DNA of 64,000 bases. Source: Coprinellus micaceus. Taxonomy: Eukaryota; Basidiomycota; Agaricomycetes; Agaricales; Psathyrellaceae. The stretch lies in NCBI GenBank assembly GCA_951394405.1, contig OX596336.1:620001-684000 (forward strand), written 5' to 3'. Under the pieces are notes generated by a model that saw nothing but the letters and a program-made list of their open reading frames with translations, had not been told where the DNA came from and made no database searches. Position 1 is the first letter of the stretch, and every line of letters begins with the position of its first letter. The position numbers and the translations under genes were made by a program. Of the stretch, positions 1 through 11,475 are shown piece by piece.

Positions 1-558
1 CTTGTGTACTATAGATGGTGTAATTCAGAGCCGATTACGGTGAAACGAGTGACCCACTTGGTCAAGATCCGCGAAAATGTTGACTTGGCAGGCTGCTTGT
101 GCGATAGATAATCACGAAACCTGTCTATAAAAGGGGCTACGCGACAGTTCAACACGTTCCTTGTTGCAGGCGACACCCACATTTGAAGGATTAGGGCACC
201 CAAACCTCGAGGTCTCGCGAAGAAGGGGCATTGATGACACATTGATGGTGAAATAAGCGCCCGAGGAGTAGAGCCAATTGGTAGAGCTACCCTCTGGAGC
301 CACTGGGACCCAAGGAAACCACAGCTGCACAGCGTGTACGGAACTGACAGTCATATCTTGTATGACAAGTCATTTCCTGCGGCGTACGGAATATTCCAGC
401 GCCCAATCGAATATCAATGAATTGGCCAGAATGTTTGGCCGCAGTTGGCTCTGTTAGGACTGGTCCGTGCACGCCAACAATCCGGAGTTCGAACTCCGCA
501 AAGTTTTGAACCTCGCCACCGCCGACGACGTCGAGCACATCGTCAAGAACGCCCCCCA
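1..558. other. Upstream flank of TIM50, no gene supported
   Basis: Open frames here are short, overlap one another on both strands and match no family I recognise. The longer frame running into TIM50 from about 445 has no ATG before the mitochondrial presequence start at 559. The region probably carries the TIM50 promoter; I see no convincing TATA box. Confidence 0.5.
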
Positions 559-2130
559 ATGTTGTCCATAGCGAGGTCAAGGCTGCTCGCCACGGCACCC
601 GCAGTGAGTCGGGTACGATGGGCGTCGCAGGTCCCTCCCAAAGGTCCCGCCAGCAACGACCAGCCAACGCCCGAGACACGCGACTCGGGGTCTGCGTCAT
701 CATTGCCCGACGCCGAGCCCCTGGCCTCAGGGTCAGCAGCGGGAAAGGCGCCTAGTCTCGATTTCATGCCTTCGGCGGGGGAGGAGCCTAAGAGGACGGG
801 GGCGCGGTCGTCGAAGGGGACGGTGTCGGGGGCGGAGAAGAGGAGGCAGGTCATGAGTCGTGTCATGCTGGCCATTGTTGGCGGTGGTATCGTTGCCCAC
901 ACTGTATATTTGGGGCGCGACTGGGAGGAGGATGAACTACAGAGCAAGCGATTGGTGCGTTGAGCGTCCAGATTGTGTCCATTCAGTGTTCTGACAATGT
1001 CATGGCAGCGTTTGGAGGATGCGCCTGCTACGCGATGGGCGAGGACAGCAGAGCGCTTCTCAGATTTGTTCGACGTGAGTACACGTCCCTAGGGGGAGAA
1101 CTCAGTTGACTGATCATTTTGTAGTACTTCAACAAGCCAGCATGGCCTGAATTGCTTCCCCCACCATACCCTCCCCCACACGGCAAACCCTACACTCTCG
1201 TTCTGTCAATGGACGACTTGTTGATCACCTCTATGTGGGATGTAAGTGCCATTCGCGTTCTGATTCGAACCGACGCTAAAATTGTGCCTTTAGCGACAAC
1301 ACGGCTGGAGAACGGCTAAGCGCCCAGGACTGGACTACTTCCTCGCCTACATTTCTCAATTCTACGAGGTTGTCATCTTCACCACACAACCAAGCTACAC
1401 CGCCGCTCCCATCATTGAGAAGCTCGACCGATACAACTTCTTCGTCACCCACCGACTATTCCGTGAAGGCACCCGCTCGATTAACGGAGAGATCGTCAAG
1501 GACCTTTCGTACCTCAACCGCGATCCCTCGAAAGTCATCGTCGTGGATACGATACCAGACCACGTCCGGTTGCAGCCCGAGAACGCGATCGTCCTGCCCA
1601 AGTGGAAAGGTGATCCCAACGACAAGGGTCTCATCGCCATCATCCCCTTCCTCGAGTCTATCGGCATCTACAAGCCTACTGACGTGAGGCCGATCCTCCA
1701 AAAGTACCACGGCAAGGACCTAGCCATCGAGTACGCGCAGACGGAGGCCGAAGCCAAGGCGCGCTATGTCGAGGATTGGAAGGCCAAAAACAAGGGCGTC
1801 ACCCCTGGCCGCATGTCATCCCTCCTCGGTCTGTCGTCTTCATCCGCAGCTGCCGCCACCCCTCGCGGGCAACCACCCCCAACCTACCTCGAGCAGAAAC
1901 GTCGCGAAGCTCAACAGCAGTACCAAGACGAGCAGAAGTACATCCGTGAGAACCGCGAGCAGCTGGAGAAGCTTCTAGAGGCAGACCTCCAGGCTCAGCA
2001 GGCTGCTATTCCGAATAACCTTTGGGAAGCCATTGATCAGTTCTCTGGCAAGCCCAAGGCTCCTCCAGCTGACGGCGCCGCATCGACATCGACGACGCCA
2101 TCCACTCCTTCATCCACCCCCACCGCATAG
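559..2130 (+). CDS. TIM50: Mitochondrial import inner membrane translocase subunit TIM50
   Basis: Inner-membrane receptor of the TIM23 presequence translocase; it binds incoming precursors in the intermembrane space. Four exons: 559-954, 1009-1074, 1125-1241 and 1294-2130, giving 471 residues with consistent phases. The start at 559 opens an Arg/Ser/Ala-rich presequence ([18 protein letters not shown]). A transmembrane segment follows ([18 protein letters not shown]). The FCP1/NIF-like domain then begins near [16 protein letters not shown] and continues through [32 protein letters not shown] and [20 protein letters not shown], all recognisable from fungal Tim50. The first catalytic Asp of FCP1 phosphatases is replaced in the SMDDLL motif, in line with the family's non-enzymatic role. 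The Ala/Ser/Thr-rich C-terminal tail is longer than in yeast. Identification is firm; the exact start is the likeliest ATG. Confidence 0.95.
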
Positions 2131-2559
2131 ACGATCCATCGCAATTGTATAGCTTCATATTACTCACATCTAATGAATACTCCCTACTCTATCATTGACT
2201 AAATTATCCGCACAGTTCGACCATGGCGCAAGACGGCGCCCCGGCTTTGTAGCCGCTACAATCTTAGCATGACACGCTCAGCGTTGAACGCATCGCAACC
2301 CAGCTGCTCTTGTGTGTCATTGGAGAGTTCGCGGGAGATCCTCGGTATTCTTTCGCTCATCGTCCCCCAAGCGTTCCCTCTTCTTGCCTTCGCGCCGCGA
2401 GACGTCGCGCTCACATGATGGATGCTCCTCGGGGTATTGAGCACGCTTGCTTTGTGGATGCTGTTCGGTGTGTTCTATAAATGTGGGGTTGACGACGAGT
2501 TTGTTCCTTTGCCTCTCTTCGGTGAAAGGTATATTGAGCAGCGTTTCGAGTACTTGACG
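2131..2559. other. Intergenic between TIM50 and the GDSL esterase
   Basis: About 430 bp holding the TIM50 3' UTR and the promoter of the downstream esterase. The open frames here are shadows without domain content. I see no repeat or RNA gene. Confidence 0.5.
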
Positions 2560-3892
2560 ATGTTGGTGTCTGGGATTTTCACGGCTTTGGCGCTCTCTGT
2601 CATGGCGAGCGCAGCTCCAAACAAATGTGCGTGCTTCCCTTGGTTTAATTTGGACGGTCAAGCTGACTGACTGGTCTTTGCTAGCCGCCAAAGCCTCCCC
2701 GAACTATTGGTTCAGCTTGTTCGTTTTCTTACCCATTTCCTCAACCCCACGGGATCTCACCACACTGAATCAAATAGCGGCGACTCGTACACTCAAACTT
2801 GGTTCGACTACAAAGGCCCCCTCCCCAACGCAGTCAACCCAATCGGCAACCCCGAATACCCAGGCTGGACCGCCACCGGCGGACCCAACTGGGTCGGGTT
2901 CGTGACCACCCAATTCAACAAGTCCCTCATATACACGTATAATTATGCGTACGGGGGTGCTGTAATCAACGAGACGCTTGTGACGCCCTGGCAGCCGAAC
3001 CTGATACATTTGACGGACCAGGTGGCTCACTTTTTAGAGAGTGCGGGGAAGAGGCCTGAGGAGACGAAGTGGACGAGCAAGAATGCGTTGTTTAGTGTGT
3101 ATATTGGGATTAATGATTTGGGGAATAGTTGGTGGTTGTCGGGGGATAGGGACGCGTGAGTCTCCATTTTGCTTTGCTTGTGGTGTTGAACTGACGTGTA
3201 CGGTGCAGGTTCGCTGACGTTTTGTTGGATAACTACTTCGAACTCGTCGAAAAGATGGTGAGCTCATTTACAAAGGAACCATCCGGATATCTAGCTGACG
3301 AAGGTGGGCCTCCCAGTACGCCGTCGGTGGCAGGAACTTCCTCTTCGTCGGTGTCCCCGCCATCGACCGCTCCCCGTTGATGATCGCGCAAGGACCCGAG
3401 GCTCAGGCTGGTGAGAAGCCCGTTATCGCCGGCTTCAACAAAAAGCTACAGGAGCGAGTGCTCAACTTCGGGAAGACTCACCGTGGCGTACGTCCTTTTA
3501 CATTCTAGGGCCCAAAAGTGCTCTTCCCCTCGCTCTTACCCCTTACCCCGTTTTCTCGCCAGGTCAAGACCTACTTCTACGATTCTTACACGCACTATAC
3601 CGAGATTCTGGACGACCCGACGAAGTATGGGTTCAAGGACGCAACGTCGTATGGCTCGGACGCTGACATCTTCTGGGGGTGAGAACCTATTCTTTTCAAC
3701 ATGTGCGATGGTGTTTAAGCGGTAACTGACTATCCATTTCGACTCTTCTTTAGCAACGATTATCATCCCAGCAGTGAGTTTCTCGGTACCGTATCTTAAC
3801 GACGTATGGACTGACGTGATGACTATCTAGCGTACGCTGACAAGCTCTTCGGTGAGCGTGTCGCACAGATCCTCCGTCATACCATCTGGTAG
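2560..3892 (+). CDS. Secreted GDSL-family (SGNH) esterase, CE16-like
   Basis: Probable secreted carbohydrate or acetyl esterase of the SGNH hydrolase fold. Eight exons: 2560-2626, 2685-2718, 2778-3155, 3209-3257, 3317-3487, 3563-3678, 3754-3773 and 3831-3892. The start at 2560 gives a signal peptide (MLVSGIFTALALSVMASAAP). Block I is FGDSYTQTW, with the nucleophile Ser codon close to a splice junction; block III is IGINDLGNSWW (the oxyanion Asn); the last block is WGNDYHPS, carrying the catalytic Asp and His. The segment GPEAQAGEKPVIAGFNKKL and the Tyr-rich stretch after it fit fungal CE16 members. The short 20-nt exon at 3754-3773 encodes the catalytic Asp-His block, so a naive gene finder could miss it. 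The substrate cannot be told from sequence. Confidence 0.88.
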
Positions 3893-5275
3893 GCACGTCA
3901 AATGGCGCTTGTAAACGCACGCGGATTGTGCATCGATCCAAAGGCCGCGTTAAACCACTTGGCTATACCTCGGCAATATAAATATTCCTGCGTGTTCCGC
4001 CGAAGGCCGCGAAGGGCTCTTCTCCGCTCAGACTGCATGCCGTGTGAGGAAAGGTGAACACCTAATCAGCACGGATGCCCAAATTGGTGCTTAGGTGTGA
4101 AAGCGCCGACTCGGGGGATGAGGAAGATGACGGAAGATTTACATGCTGATCTTGTTATGTTTCTTCGCAATTATAGAGCAGGCACCTTGGATCATAGAAT
4201 GCGCGTAGACCATAAGAGCCAACAGGTCGGTACCGCCGACCTGCTCGTGAGGAAGATGCTGAATGTTCGGTGAGGCCGCGTCCCCCATAGACTGCGACGG
4301 TTAACCTTTCTAACACCTCACTTTTCACAGAGCGAACTTCTGGCCGACCAATACCGCCTCCATGTCCCCGACGGCGAGCATCACGCGCCCCTGTTGCGCT
4401 CTCATGCTCCGGTGAGTTGGTTCGCCAGTCGATGCAATGGAGTGATAAGTAGGCAAAGGGTGAACAATGCAGACGAACGTGAACACGAGGAAAAACACAC
4501 GATATGCCGCAACGAAGAAGCATTCCTATGCAATCGCACGCGGAGTTGGTGACGCTCTCCTGGTCCTAGCCGCTCCATGAGGACGGCGCTTTGAAATGTC
4601 AAGCTCGATGGAGCTTGTTTGCTGGTGTAGCTGCAGAATGGACTCTTCCTCGACCTCGTTAATGCCGAAAACGGAAGTTCGTCGGTTGGGACGGAGGAGA
4701 GGTGTCGGCAATACACCGAGTCTTGGGCGACTCCTTCCTCGCTGATGTTTTGAATTAAGCTCGTGGGCGTACCTTGAAGCATCGTTCTCGGTGCCTGCAT
4801 CGACGAAGACATTAAATAACGTCGGTATGTGGTTCTCTTCTCTCCACGATATTCTCGTCGTTTCTTATCGTCACATGTAGTCTAGGCATAGTACCACCGA
4901 TGCTTTGATCTTCTGGAGGCGACACAATCACCACTCGCCCGCTCAAGAATCCTAGCCTCGAACGTCAAGCAGATAAACTCGGATGAATACCGGGGGCGAT
5001 TGCATTCTCACTCTTTTTTCTGAATATCCGCCCGGCTACTGGATATGGGCTTCCGAATCTCGACGTGCCTCTCTCCATCTGGTGACTGGAACGCCAACTC
5101 GAACGCCGTCGATCTAAACACATGACGACGCTCAATTAGGCTACCCCATGCGTTTAAAAGGAACTCGATTTGTGGGCCTTCTGGTCGGCCAAAGAGTTCC
5201 TTCCTTCACCCAAGGCGCTTTTCACCTCACTAAGGGCAGCTAACTTCGTCGCCTCTATCTTCCATCGAAACAATC
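3893..5275. other. Long intergenic region, no supported gene
   Basis: About 1.4 kb. The minus-strand frames at 4155-4523 and 4402-4812 overlap in different frames and show no domain, signal peptide or plausible intron set, so I treat them as chance. A TATA-like TTTAAAAG at 5153-5160, about 115 bp before the next ATG, probably belongs to the secreted repeat protein. Confidence 0.5.
5153..5160 (+). promoter_or_regulatory. TATA-like box of the secreted repeat protein gene
   Basis: TTTAAAAG lies about 115 bp upstream of the ATG at 5276. A CT/CA-rich leader follows, a common arrangement for strongly expressed fungal genes. Function is inferred only from sequence and spacing. Confidence 0.4.
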
Positions 5276-5899
5276 ATGGTTAAGATTCAAGCAACCGTCC
5301 TCCTTCTTTCAGCGGGACTCTCCCTCGCTGCTGTCCTCCCGATTCCCATCCCGCCTGTTGGAGGCTTCCCCCCGCCTCCCAACACGATCATCCTCACGAG
5401 CTTGACGCGGACAAGTTACGCGTCCGCCCCCACCCCGCGCCCTCGCGAGGTCGTGGAGAACGAACTCCCTCCCGTTGTCATCCCCATCCCCGGTGGCCCC
5501 GCTGTCCCGGTCAACACCATCATTCTGACCAGCCTTACCCGGACTTCCGTCGAGTACGCTCCGACCCCTCGCCCCCGCGCCGCCGACCTCGAGGAGCGCG
5601 CTGACCTTCCCCCGGTCGTCATCCCTATCCCTGGTGGACCCTTCCCACCGATCGACACCATCTTCAACCCCACCGTCACGAGGACGAGCTACGGCGCCGC
5701 CCCCACCATCCGCCCTCGTGAGCCAGAGGACGCGGAGCCCGCTGCCCCTCTCCCTCCTGTACCTACCGGCACCATCATCATTACCAGCTTGACGAGGATC
5801 ACTCCCAAGCCCGGCCCAACCATCACCAGGATCACCCCCAAGCCTGGTCCTACCATTACCAGGATCACCGTGCCCTGGCCAACCTACACCAGGCCCTGA
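5276..5899 (+). CDS. Secreted Pro/Thr-rich repeat protein (four imperfect repeats)
   Basis: Intronless, 207 residues; I do not recognise a named family. A signal peptide is clear (MVKIQATVLLLSAGLSLAA). The mature chain is about four imperfect repeats of roughly 40-45 residues. Each has a Pro-rich head (PPVVIPIPGGP), a Thr/Ile core (NTIILTSLTRTS) and, in the first three, a tail PTPRPR or PTIRPR followed by Glu or Ala and an acidic linker. The last unit ends in three short TRITPKPGP-like repeats and a terminal TYTRP. There are no Cys residues in the mature part and no GPI signal. Codons are strongly C-ending (GTC, ATC, ACC), suggesting high expression. It could be a cell-wall or matrix protein, or a precursor cut at the RPR sites. 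No standard dibasic KR Kex2 site is present. Confidence 0.75.
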   Translation: MVKIQATVLLLSAGLSLAAVLPIPIPPVGGFPPPPNTIILTSLTRTSYASAPTPRPREVVENELPPVVIPIPGGPAVPVNTIILTSLTRTSVEYAPTPRPRAADLEERADLPPVVIPIPGGPFPPIDTIFNPTVTRTSYGAAPTIRPREPEDAEPAAPLPPVPTGTIIITSLTRITPKPGPTITRITPKPGPTITRITVPWPTYTRP

Positions 5900-6319
5900 G
5901 TTCCTTTCTTTCTTGATGTAACGGTTTCACGGTAGGATATGTCTGTACCCCACGCTTCTTCCTCACGACTCTGCCTCGCACCCGAAATCACAACACGGCC
6001 ATTGGTAGACAGCAGCACGTCTTCACGATGTAAAATTTCGGAATGTTCTATATCATACCCCATGCCAACGCTTCATTCCGTTCTTCGTTACTTCGCTTCG
6101 TCCAAACGGGGAGAAAGGTATACCCAATCAAGTGGCGATTCCTCGGAATCAGATTTACGCGGTTCGGCTCGTTGTCGGGGTTCCACCTTTCGCCATTGAC
6201 CTTCGAGGGGCTATGTCCACTAGCAACAGCCTAACATTTAACAGGCGTACCGTGAGGGATATTTGCCCCTCACTCGGCTCCCAAACTAAACCCCCCATCA
6301 CAGCAAGTCCACCGATACG
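5900..6319. other. Intergenic, no gene supported
   Basis: Short overlapping frames only. The region probably contains the 3' UTR of the repeat protein and the promoter of the small-peptide candidate that follows. Confidence 0.4.
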
Positions 6320-6571
6320 ATGTTTAGAATCCGCTTCGTCCATTGGTTCGCTTTGACGCCAATCTTCCTGATCGCAATCCTCGGTTCATTACCGAAGGCA
6401 GAGGCCTTGCCGATATCACTACCCCAGGCAATGTAAGGTTGTAAACATATTCAATATTCACGCATTGCTGACCGTCGGTATACACGACTCCCTAGGTGGA
6501 TGCGCGGGAGAGCCCGATCTGTGCCGGCTCCGGGTCGGGTGAGATCACTCAGCTCAATCCTCGGCGCTTAA
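6320..6571 (+). CDS. Candidate small secreted peptide (62 aa, two exons)
   Basis: The ATG at 6320 opens a basic, strongly hydrophobic N-terminus (MFRIRFVHWFALTPIFLIAI) followed by GSLPKAEA, a good signal-peptide cleavage region. Exon 1 ends at 6432 before GTAAGG. An acceptor CCTAG at 6491-6495 restores frame, and exon 2 (6496-6571) adds 24 residues rich in Arg, Ser and Pro, ending in SSILGA and a TAA. The mature peptide would be about 30-35 residues. No family is recognised. It is too short for the ORF to be significant by length alone; the evidence is the signal peptide plus consistent splice sites. A further intron starting at GTGAGA within exon 2 cannot be excluded. Confidence 0.35.
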
Positions 6572-6809
6572 TTCATGATGAAGGCCCAGACATGAACGCG
6601 TCGAGCTTGACCGCTGTAGCACATGCTTTAACGAGGGGGTCGCAGCCAGCGAGGGAGTTAGTACTGGCCAACGCCAGCCTGTGAGGAGAGCTGAGGGCAG
6701 CGCGTGGGGATAGATGAAAGCAAAAGTAGACTAGTGTACATGTACAACAATTTCCGGAAATGTAAATTACAAAACCTAAGCCGCAGTCCCTGGTCGCTCG
6801 CGGTCAGAT

Positions 6810-9278
6810 TTAGACATCGTTTGGATCGTATACGATATTGGCTGGGCTCCTGGAAGACATGGCATTAGTGGTTTATTCTATTTTGTAGGGAGCGCAATGA
6901 ACGTACCGCTTCTCCTCTTCCTGGATGGAGGGAAGAAGATGTGAGTAAAATAGTACCCGGCCAGCGGAAAGAAATTGACATACCCCTTCCTTCCATGTGA
7001 TCTGGGCACGCAGCTCCACAGCGCTGAAGCAGAGAACGTAAGTGTATTCTAGGAACCAATACTCCCCAGCTTCTCCGTTAGCCTTTGGTTTGGGAACGAT
7101 AGGAAGATGGGAGAGGTCCATTTCGACGGTGCACAGCTTGGAGTAATTGCCTGGGAGGGAAAGAGAGATGGGGTTGGCTTGAAGACACCGTAACCTAGAG
7201 TACAACCCACCTGGATCGGTGTCCTTCCATCGAGGCATGACATTGTCACCCTTGTAGCACCATACCTCGGACTTGACATTCTTCAAGGCTTCTTTAGAGT
7301 CAAATTGGTACCAGAAGGCATACTTAAACTCCTTTTCCTCGGATACTTGTGTATTCTGCAGAGGATCAAGGTGGTTAACTTCAAATTTGTGATGCATGAC
7401 GGAAGCGTACCTTTGGCAACACGACCTGAAAGTACCCTCCTATCCGCTTCGCATTAGACACAGATGTGAAAGCAGTCTGCTCTCGTGCCACGTGCTCCGA
7501 GTCTTTCGGGTCGTACGGTATATGACAGAAAGAGCCATACGCGACCTTGGAGACGCGTGTCGTTACGAAGTGGTCGAGGTAGAATGATATGGCCCCGTCA
7601 GAGACAGCTTTGTTCCTGGAATAAGACGCGTATCGTCGGGTAAGCTATCGATAATCATATACGAGGTCCGGATGGGGACATACACGTGGCTCTCTGGACG
7701 AATGACGTTTAGGCCCTTGGGCGCTAATACCTCGTCGACCTTTGTGAAGAGCCAATCGCTTGCTGAGAACCCCCCAACGAGTACGATGTGCTATCGGGGA
7801 CGTCAGATCGGCCTGCCGGCACTGGCGATCCGTTTCATGGATGCCACTCACTTTGATCTTCTGGTGTCCGTTCTTGATCATGTCCAATACCGAGTCGACA
7901 ATACATTTGACCGATGGCTCGAAGAAGCTTGCGACCTCAGAGCTATGTGGTGTCTGGATGAGCCTCCGTGACTGTGGCCAAGAAATCGACGTTGAACGTA
8001 CCCGGCCAATTTCAGCTGCCCAAAACGAATATTGCACGAGGCATCGTTATCTCGGGTGCCGCCAAACTTGATGTATTGCGGTTGCTGGTTGTTGTTGAAA
8101 CGCAGCTTGGTCGTCTTGTCGAAGCAGCGGATGATGTGGTCCAGATCGTCGTAGAAGTCAGATTCCTTCAAGTAGTCTGGAAGCCAAGTCAGCGCCGGCG
8201 GTGCAAGACAAGAAGCATGACGCACCGTCCAAGAAGAGTCGCGCGTGAATACTGACAAAGACAGATCCATGGAAATGACATTGGGGAGCGGCGATTTCTT
8301 CGAATATCGCGGCGCTTGCAGCAGTTTGCGATACCTGCTTACTGTAGGCGCTGACGTCTACAGTTCCACCTCCCCCGTCCACTATCACCACACCGTCGCC
8401 ATCCTGCAGCAAGTCAGTCAGTTTTCAGTCTTGAACTGTAGAACGCACCTGCATCGCACCGGGTGGGAGGCCGTTGTCGATCGAGAAGTGCAGGCTTGCC
8501 TCCCCTTCTGTCACAAACGAAATACGAGAATGCCCCGCATCTGTGTCCGGAATGAGCCCTGCCAAGATTACAGCGTCTCGAATCTGGCTCTGCTGGTATC
8601 CCTCCCATCCGTTCGGATGCGAGATGACATAGTCTATATCTGACTCGACCGAGGCCCAAAGATCTCGACCATTAGCATGGGTGTCCTTGATGTACGCTTC
8701 AGCGCACTTGTAGAGATAGTCCAAAAAGTCTGCTAGAACTCTCGTGACTGTTTTTCCGAGAGGGAGTGGGGGTATGTTCGCGGTTACGTGCTCAGATGCG
8801 CCGCTCTTGGGTCGGATGTGAAGCTTGAACCTGCTGCTGTGAGCGCCGACCTAAAACCTGGATCTGTTCGAGGCGTACCATTCTGACTTGATCCATTCCT
8901 CGTCCATCGCCATCTCATAGATGCCTTCGCGCATCGCTTCTGCTCCTGCCGCGCAGACATCACCATCCCTGTTGTAGTATATCACGGTGGGGATCTTCGA
9001 CGCGCCGCTTATCTGCTCATGAGCAGGAAACCTAACCACTTTCTTTGAGTTGGCGATAGGGGAATGGCCAAGGTTAAGTTACCTCGTTACACCCTTGATC
9101 TCAGGAACTTGTCCAGGGTCGAGGATGCTGCAGTATAGTTGAGTTGAAGGGTACCGGCGGTCTATGATCAATGGACGCACCTGTAAGAGATACCACTGTA
9201 TGTAGTCCCGACGTCGAAGGCTAGTACAAGCTTACGCCTGGATCCCCCGTAGGGCGCGCGGTTCGAATGCGTTGTCAT
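6810..9278 (-). CDS. Hsp70-like (HSPA12-type) actin-fold ATPase, copy 1
   Basis: Intact member of the Hsp70-related ATPase family that is expanded in Agaricomycetes. The ATG at 9278 is followed by the phosphate-1 motif LAFDVGTTYSGISYS. Then come IPTVIYYNRDGDV, the long central helix region (HPNGWEGYQQSQIRDAV, TEGEASLHF), phosphate-2 VIVDGGGGTVDVSAYS and the adenosine motif HIVLVGGFSASDWLF. The family C-terminus includes NKAVSDGAISFYLD and ends SPANIVYDPNDV. The 10-12 exons join in frame, for roughly 600 residues. No canonical Hsp70 peptide-binding domain or EEVD tail is present. One Gly replaces the usual small or acidic residue in phosphate-2 (VDGGGG; VDVGGG in copy 2, VDAGGG in copy 3). Physiological role unknown. 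About 2 kb of this gene and its upstream flank is duplicated at 14.6-16.7 kb. Confidence 0.88.
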
Positions 9279-11475
9279 GGATGGTGGTCAGGAACAAAGA
9301 GGGCGAGGCTGTGGGTGCTGCTGTAACCCTTCACACCATCACCGTCACTATCTCCATCAGCCGCGTGTATTTTAGCGCCCGCGGACCTTAAATCAAGAAG
9401 CGCCCGTATGTCCTGGGGATCCTCTCTAGTGCTAAATTCCTTGGGAATAGGGCTCTCCAATGGCAGAGCATTGCACAAATCGAATTTACTTGGGCCCCCG
9501 AGCGTGCATTCGCTTGAATCTGGCCTCGGCTTGTCAAATGATTACTATCAGTCCACGGTAGGGCAAGATTCTTGCAGCGATCCATTGCGCCCATATGCTA
9601 TCAGAACGAGATAGCTTCGCCTGTAGTCCTTCAATTTTGCTCCAATATCCTTCCGGTCACGAACTATTTCCCATCCGCTACGGCTCTTGCCTCCCACCCC
9701 TTACATCCATCGACGTCGGAGGACGAGATGTCAATGTCAAACCCCACGAACCGGAAAAAGGCTTACATTGCTGACGTAGTTACACCTCCGGTTCCGTTTC
9801 CCACGAAACATCCCTGCCTTGGCCTCTTCTACTCGCCTCAATTCAACTCTCGATGCCCCCGTCAATCATTGGCGCGGCGTCGACCCCAGTTGAGCTCGCG
9901 TCCGCCGGGCCCACGTCAATGTCCGGACTCGCCGTCGAACGAACGCCCCTCCCAACCTCTCGCGCGACAGCGAGACACCCTTCCCTTTATAGGCCGCCTA
10001 CTTAGACCCGTTGAAGGCCTCACCTTCCATTATTCGGCACGGGCAGTCGATAGGGATTTAAGGGGGTCCAACGCGAGCCCCGTGTGATCCTTCCTTGGGT
10101 TGAGGATAAGAAAGGTGCGTGCTCGCTGGTGGCGTAGTCGGGTTCGTAAGTCGGGAAATTGAGAGCAGGGTTGTTGACGCCCCTGCTTAAACCCGTGGAG
10201 GGGGTGTGCGCAGTGGAGCGTACAGCGTTGGGGTCATCATTGTGGTTCAGGATGTCGGAGTCGGGGCGATCGTTCCAACGCCCCGTGGCAATGGGTCACT
10301 CTACCCTTGGCCTCCGTGGTAGGTGGCCGCCTCTTACTTCTGCTGTGAACCAGCTCTCAAATCCTGTTTCCGGACCCCCGTAGATCAATACTCTTCCCGT
10401 TGCAGGCCACGGAGCGAAGGCGCTCAATGGTTTGTAGGAAGTTGGTCACGGTGTGAACGTGGGAGAGAGCCGCCATATGCCTTGGCTCTCGCCTCGTCAG
10501 ATACTATGTTGGGCTGTTCACTGGTGATGAGCAGACGCTGAGTTTCGCCAGAGATCAAGGGGGAGACTGAGCGCGGAGAATGGACGAGGGAAAGGAAGGT
10601 CAAAGTTAGGGGAGATACCGAGTATTTCGAACTCCGTCCAACGATTAGACGCGCAGACGCACCTCGAACACACTACGTGACACACCTAACAATGCGTGCT
10701 CACTTTAGAGCACGCTGTAACTGAAGTCCCCCAATCAACGCTCGACCCAACGGTTCATCTCACTTGCTGACCCCAGCACGGCCCACGTTCTCCCCTTACA
10801 ATTATTCATTTCCACATGGGTCTCCCGTCTTATATACATTCGTTCTCGTCATCCCATTCCTTGCCACCATTCCTTACGCTAGCCCGCTCTAGGGAAAACG
10901 GATCGCGACAAACCAGAACGAAGACGTACGTCATTGTACGGCGATGAGCATTGTGCATGAGGCTCGATACTATGACCTTGTCCCGCCGTGCAGTCCGCGA
11001 AACGTCCAAACTCACGAGACCCTCACAGGGCCTCACTGCTTTCTCTGTTTGTACTTAGAGAGTGGGCGTTGACGCTTTTCCTTCTTCTTCTTCTTCTTCT
11101 TCCTGCTTCGTCATTGGAGATGGATGGAGAAGTGATCGGGTGGGGAGAGATAGGGGATAAGCTGGTAGGTGCGCGGGTCTAGGCAAGGTAAGGCATCATG
11201 CGTTGAACAGTGCATTGTGCGACTCTTAATTACTTTCACTGACAGATGATATTCATTTTACTCGCTACAAAGTGCATAGTGCCCTTGGCCTGCCGTCGTT
11301 TGCCACAACGTACACATGCACAAACAGGTTGTACCGCAACTTGAATGAGCGCCCATCCTACAGCAGGAAGCCATTCTCCCAACGACCACCGCCACCTATT
11401 TCTTCTGCCTTCCCGAGCCTCGACTGAGCCTCCACACAGTCTACCTCCCGATTCGACCCGGCGTTGACCTCCCCC
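9279..11475. other. Long intergenic stretch between Hsp70-like copy 1 and the NACHT gene
   Basis: The first ~290 bp (to about 9565) is upstream DNA shared with copy 2 (16369 to about 16655). The rest contains open frames up to 171 codons (9572-10087) without domain content or coding-like composition. A (CTT)n microsatellite sits at 11081-11102. I see no transposon ends or RNA genes. Confidence 0.45.
11081..11102 (+). repeat. (CTT)n microsatellite
   Basis: About seven tandem CTT units directly visible, in non-coding sequence upstream of the NACHT gene. Confidence 0.85.

Noticed and set aside
4155..4812. Two overlapping minus-strand frames in the 3.9-5.3 kb gap
   Set aside because: No domain, signal peptide, repeat or coherent splice pattern; they overlap in different frames and look like chance.
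7163..7195. Possible 33-nt intron in Hsp70-like copy 1
   Set aside because: Too short for the introns seen here, and the sequence reads through in frame (DPGGLYSRLRCLQANP), so it is kept as coding.
9572..10087. 171-codon plus-strand frame upstream of the NACHT gene
   Set aside because: Composition is Pro/Arg/Ser-rich without any recognised motif, and no exon partner or transposon ends were found.
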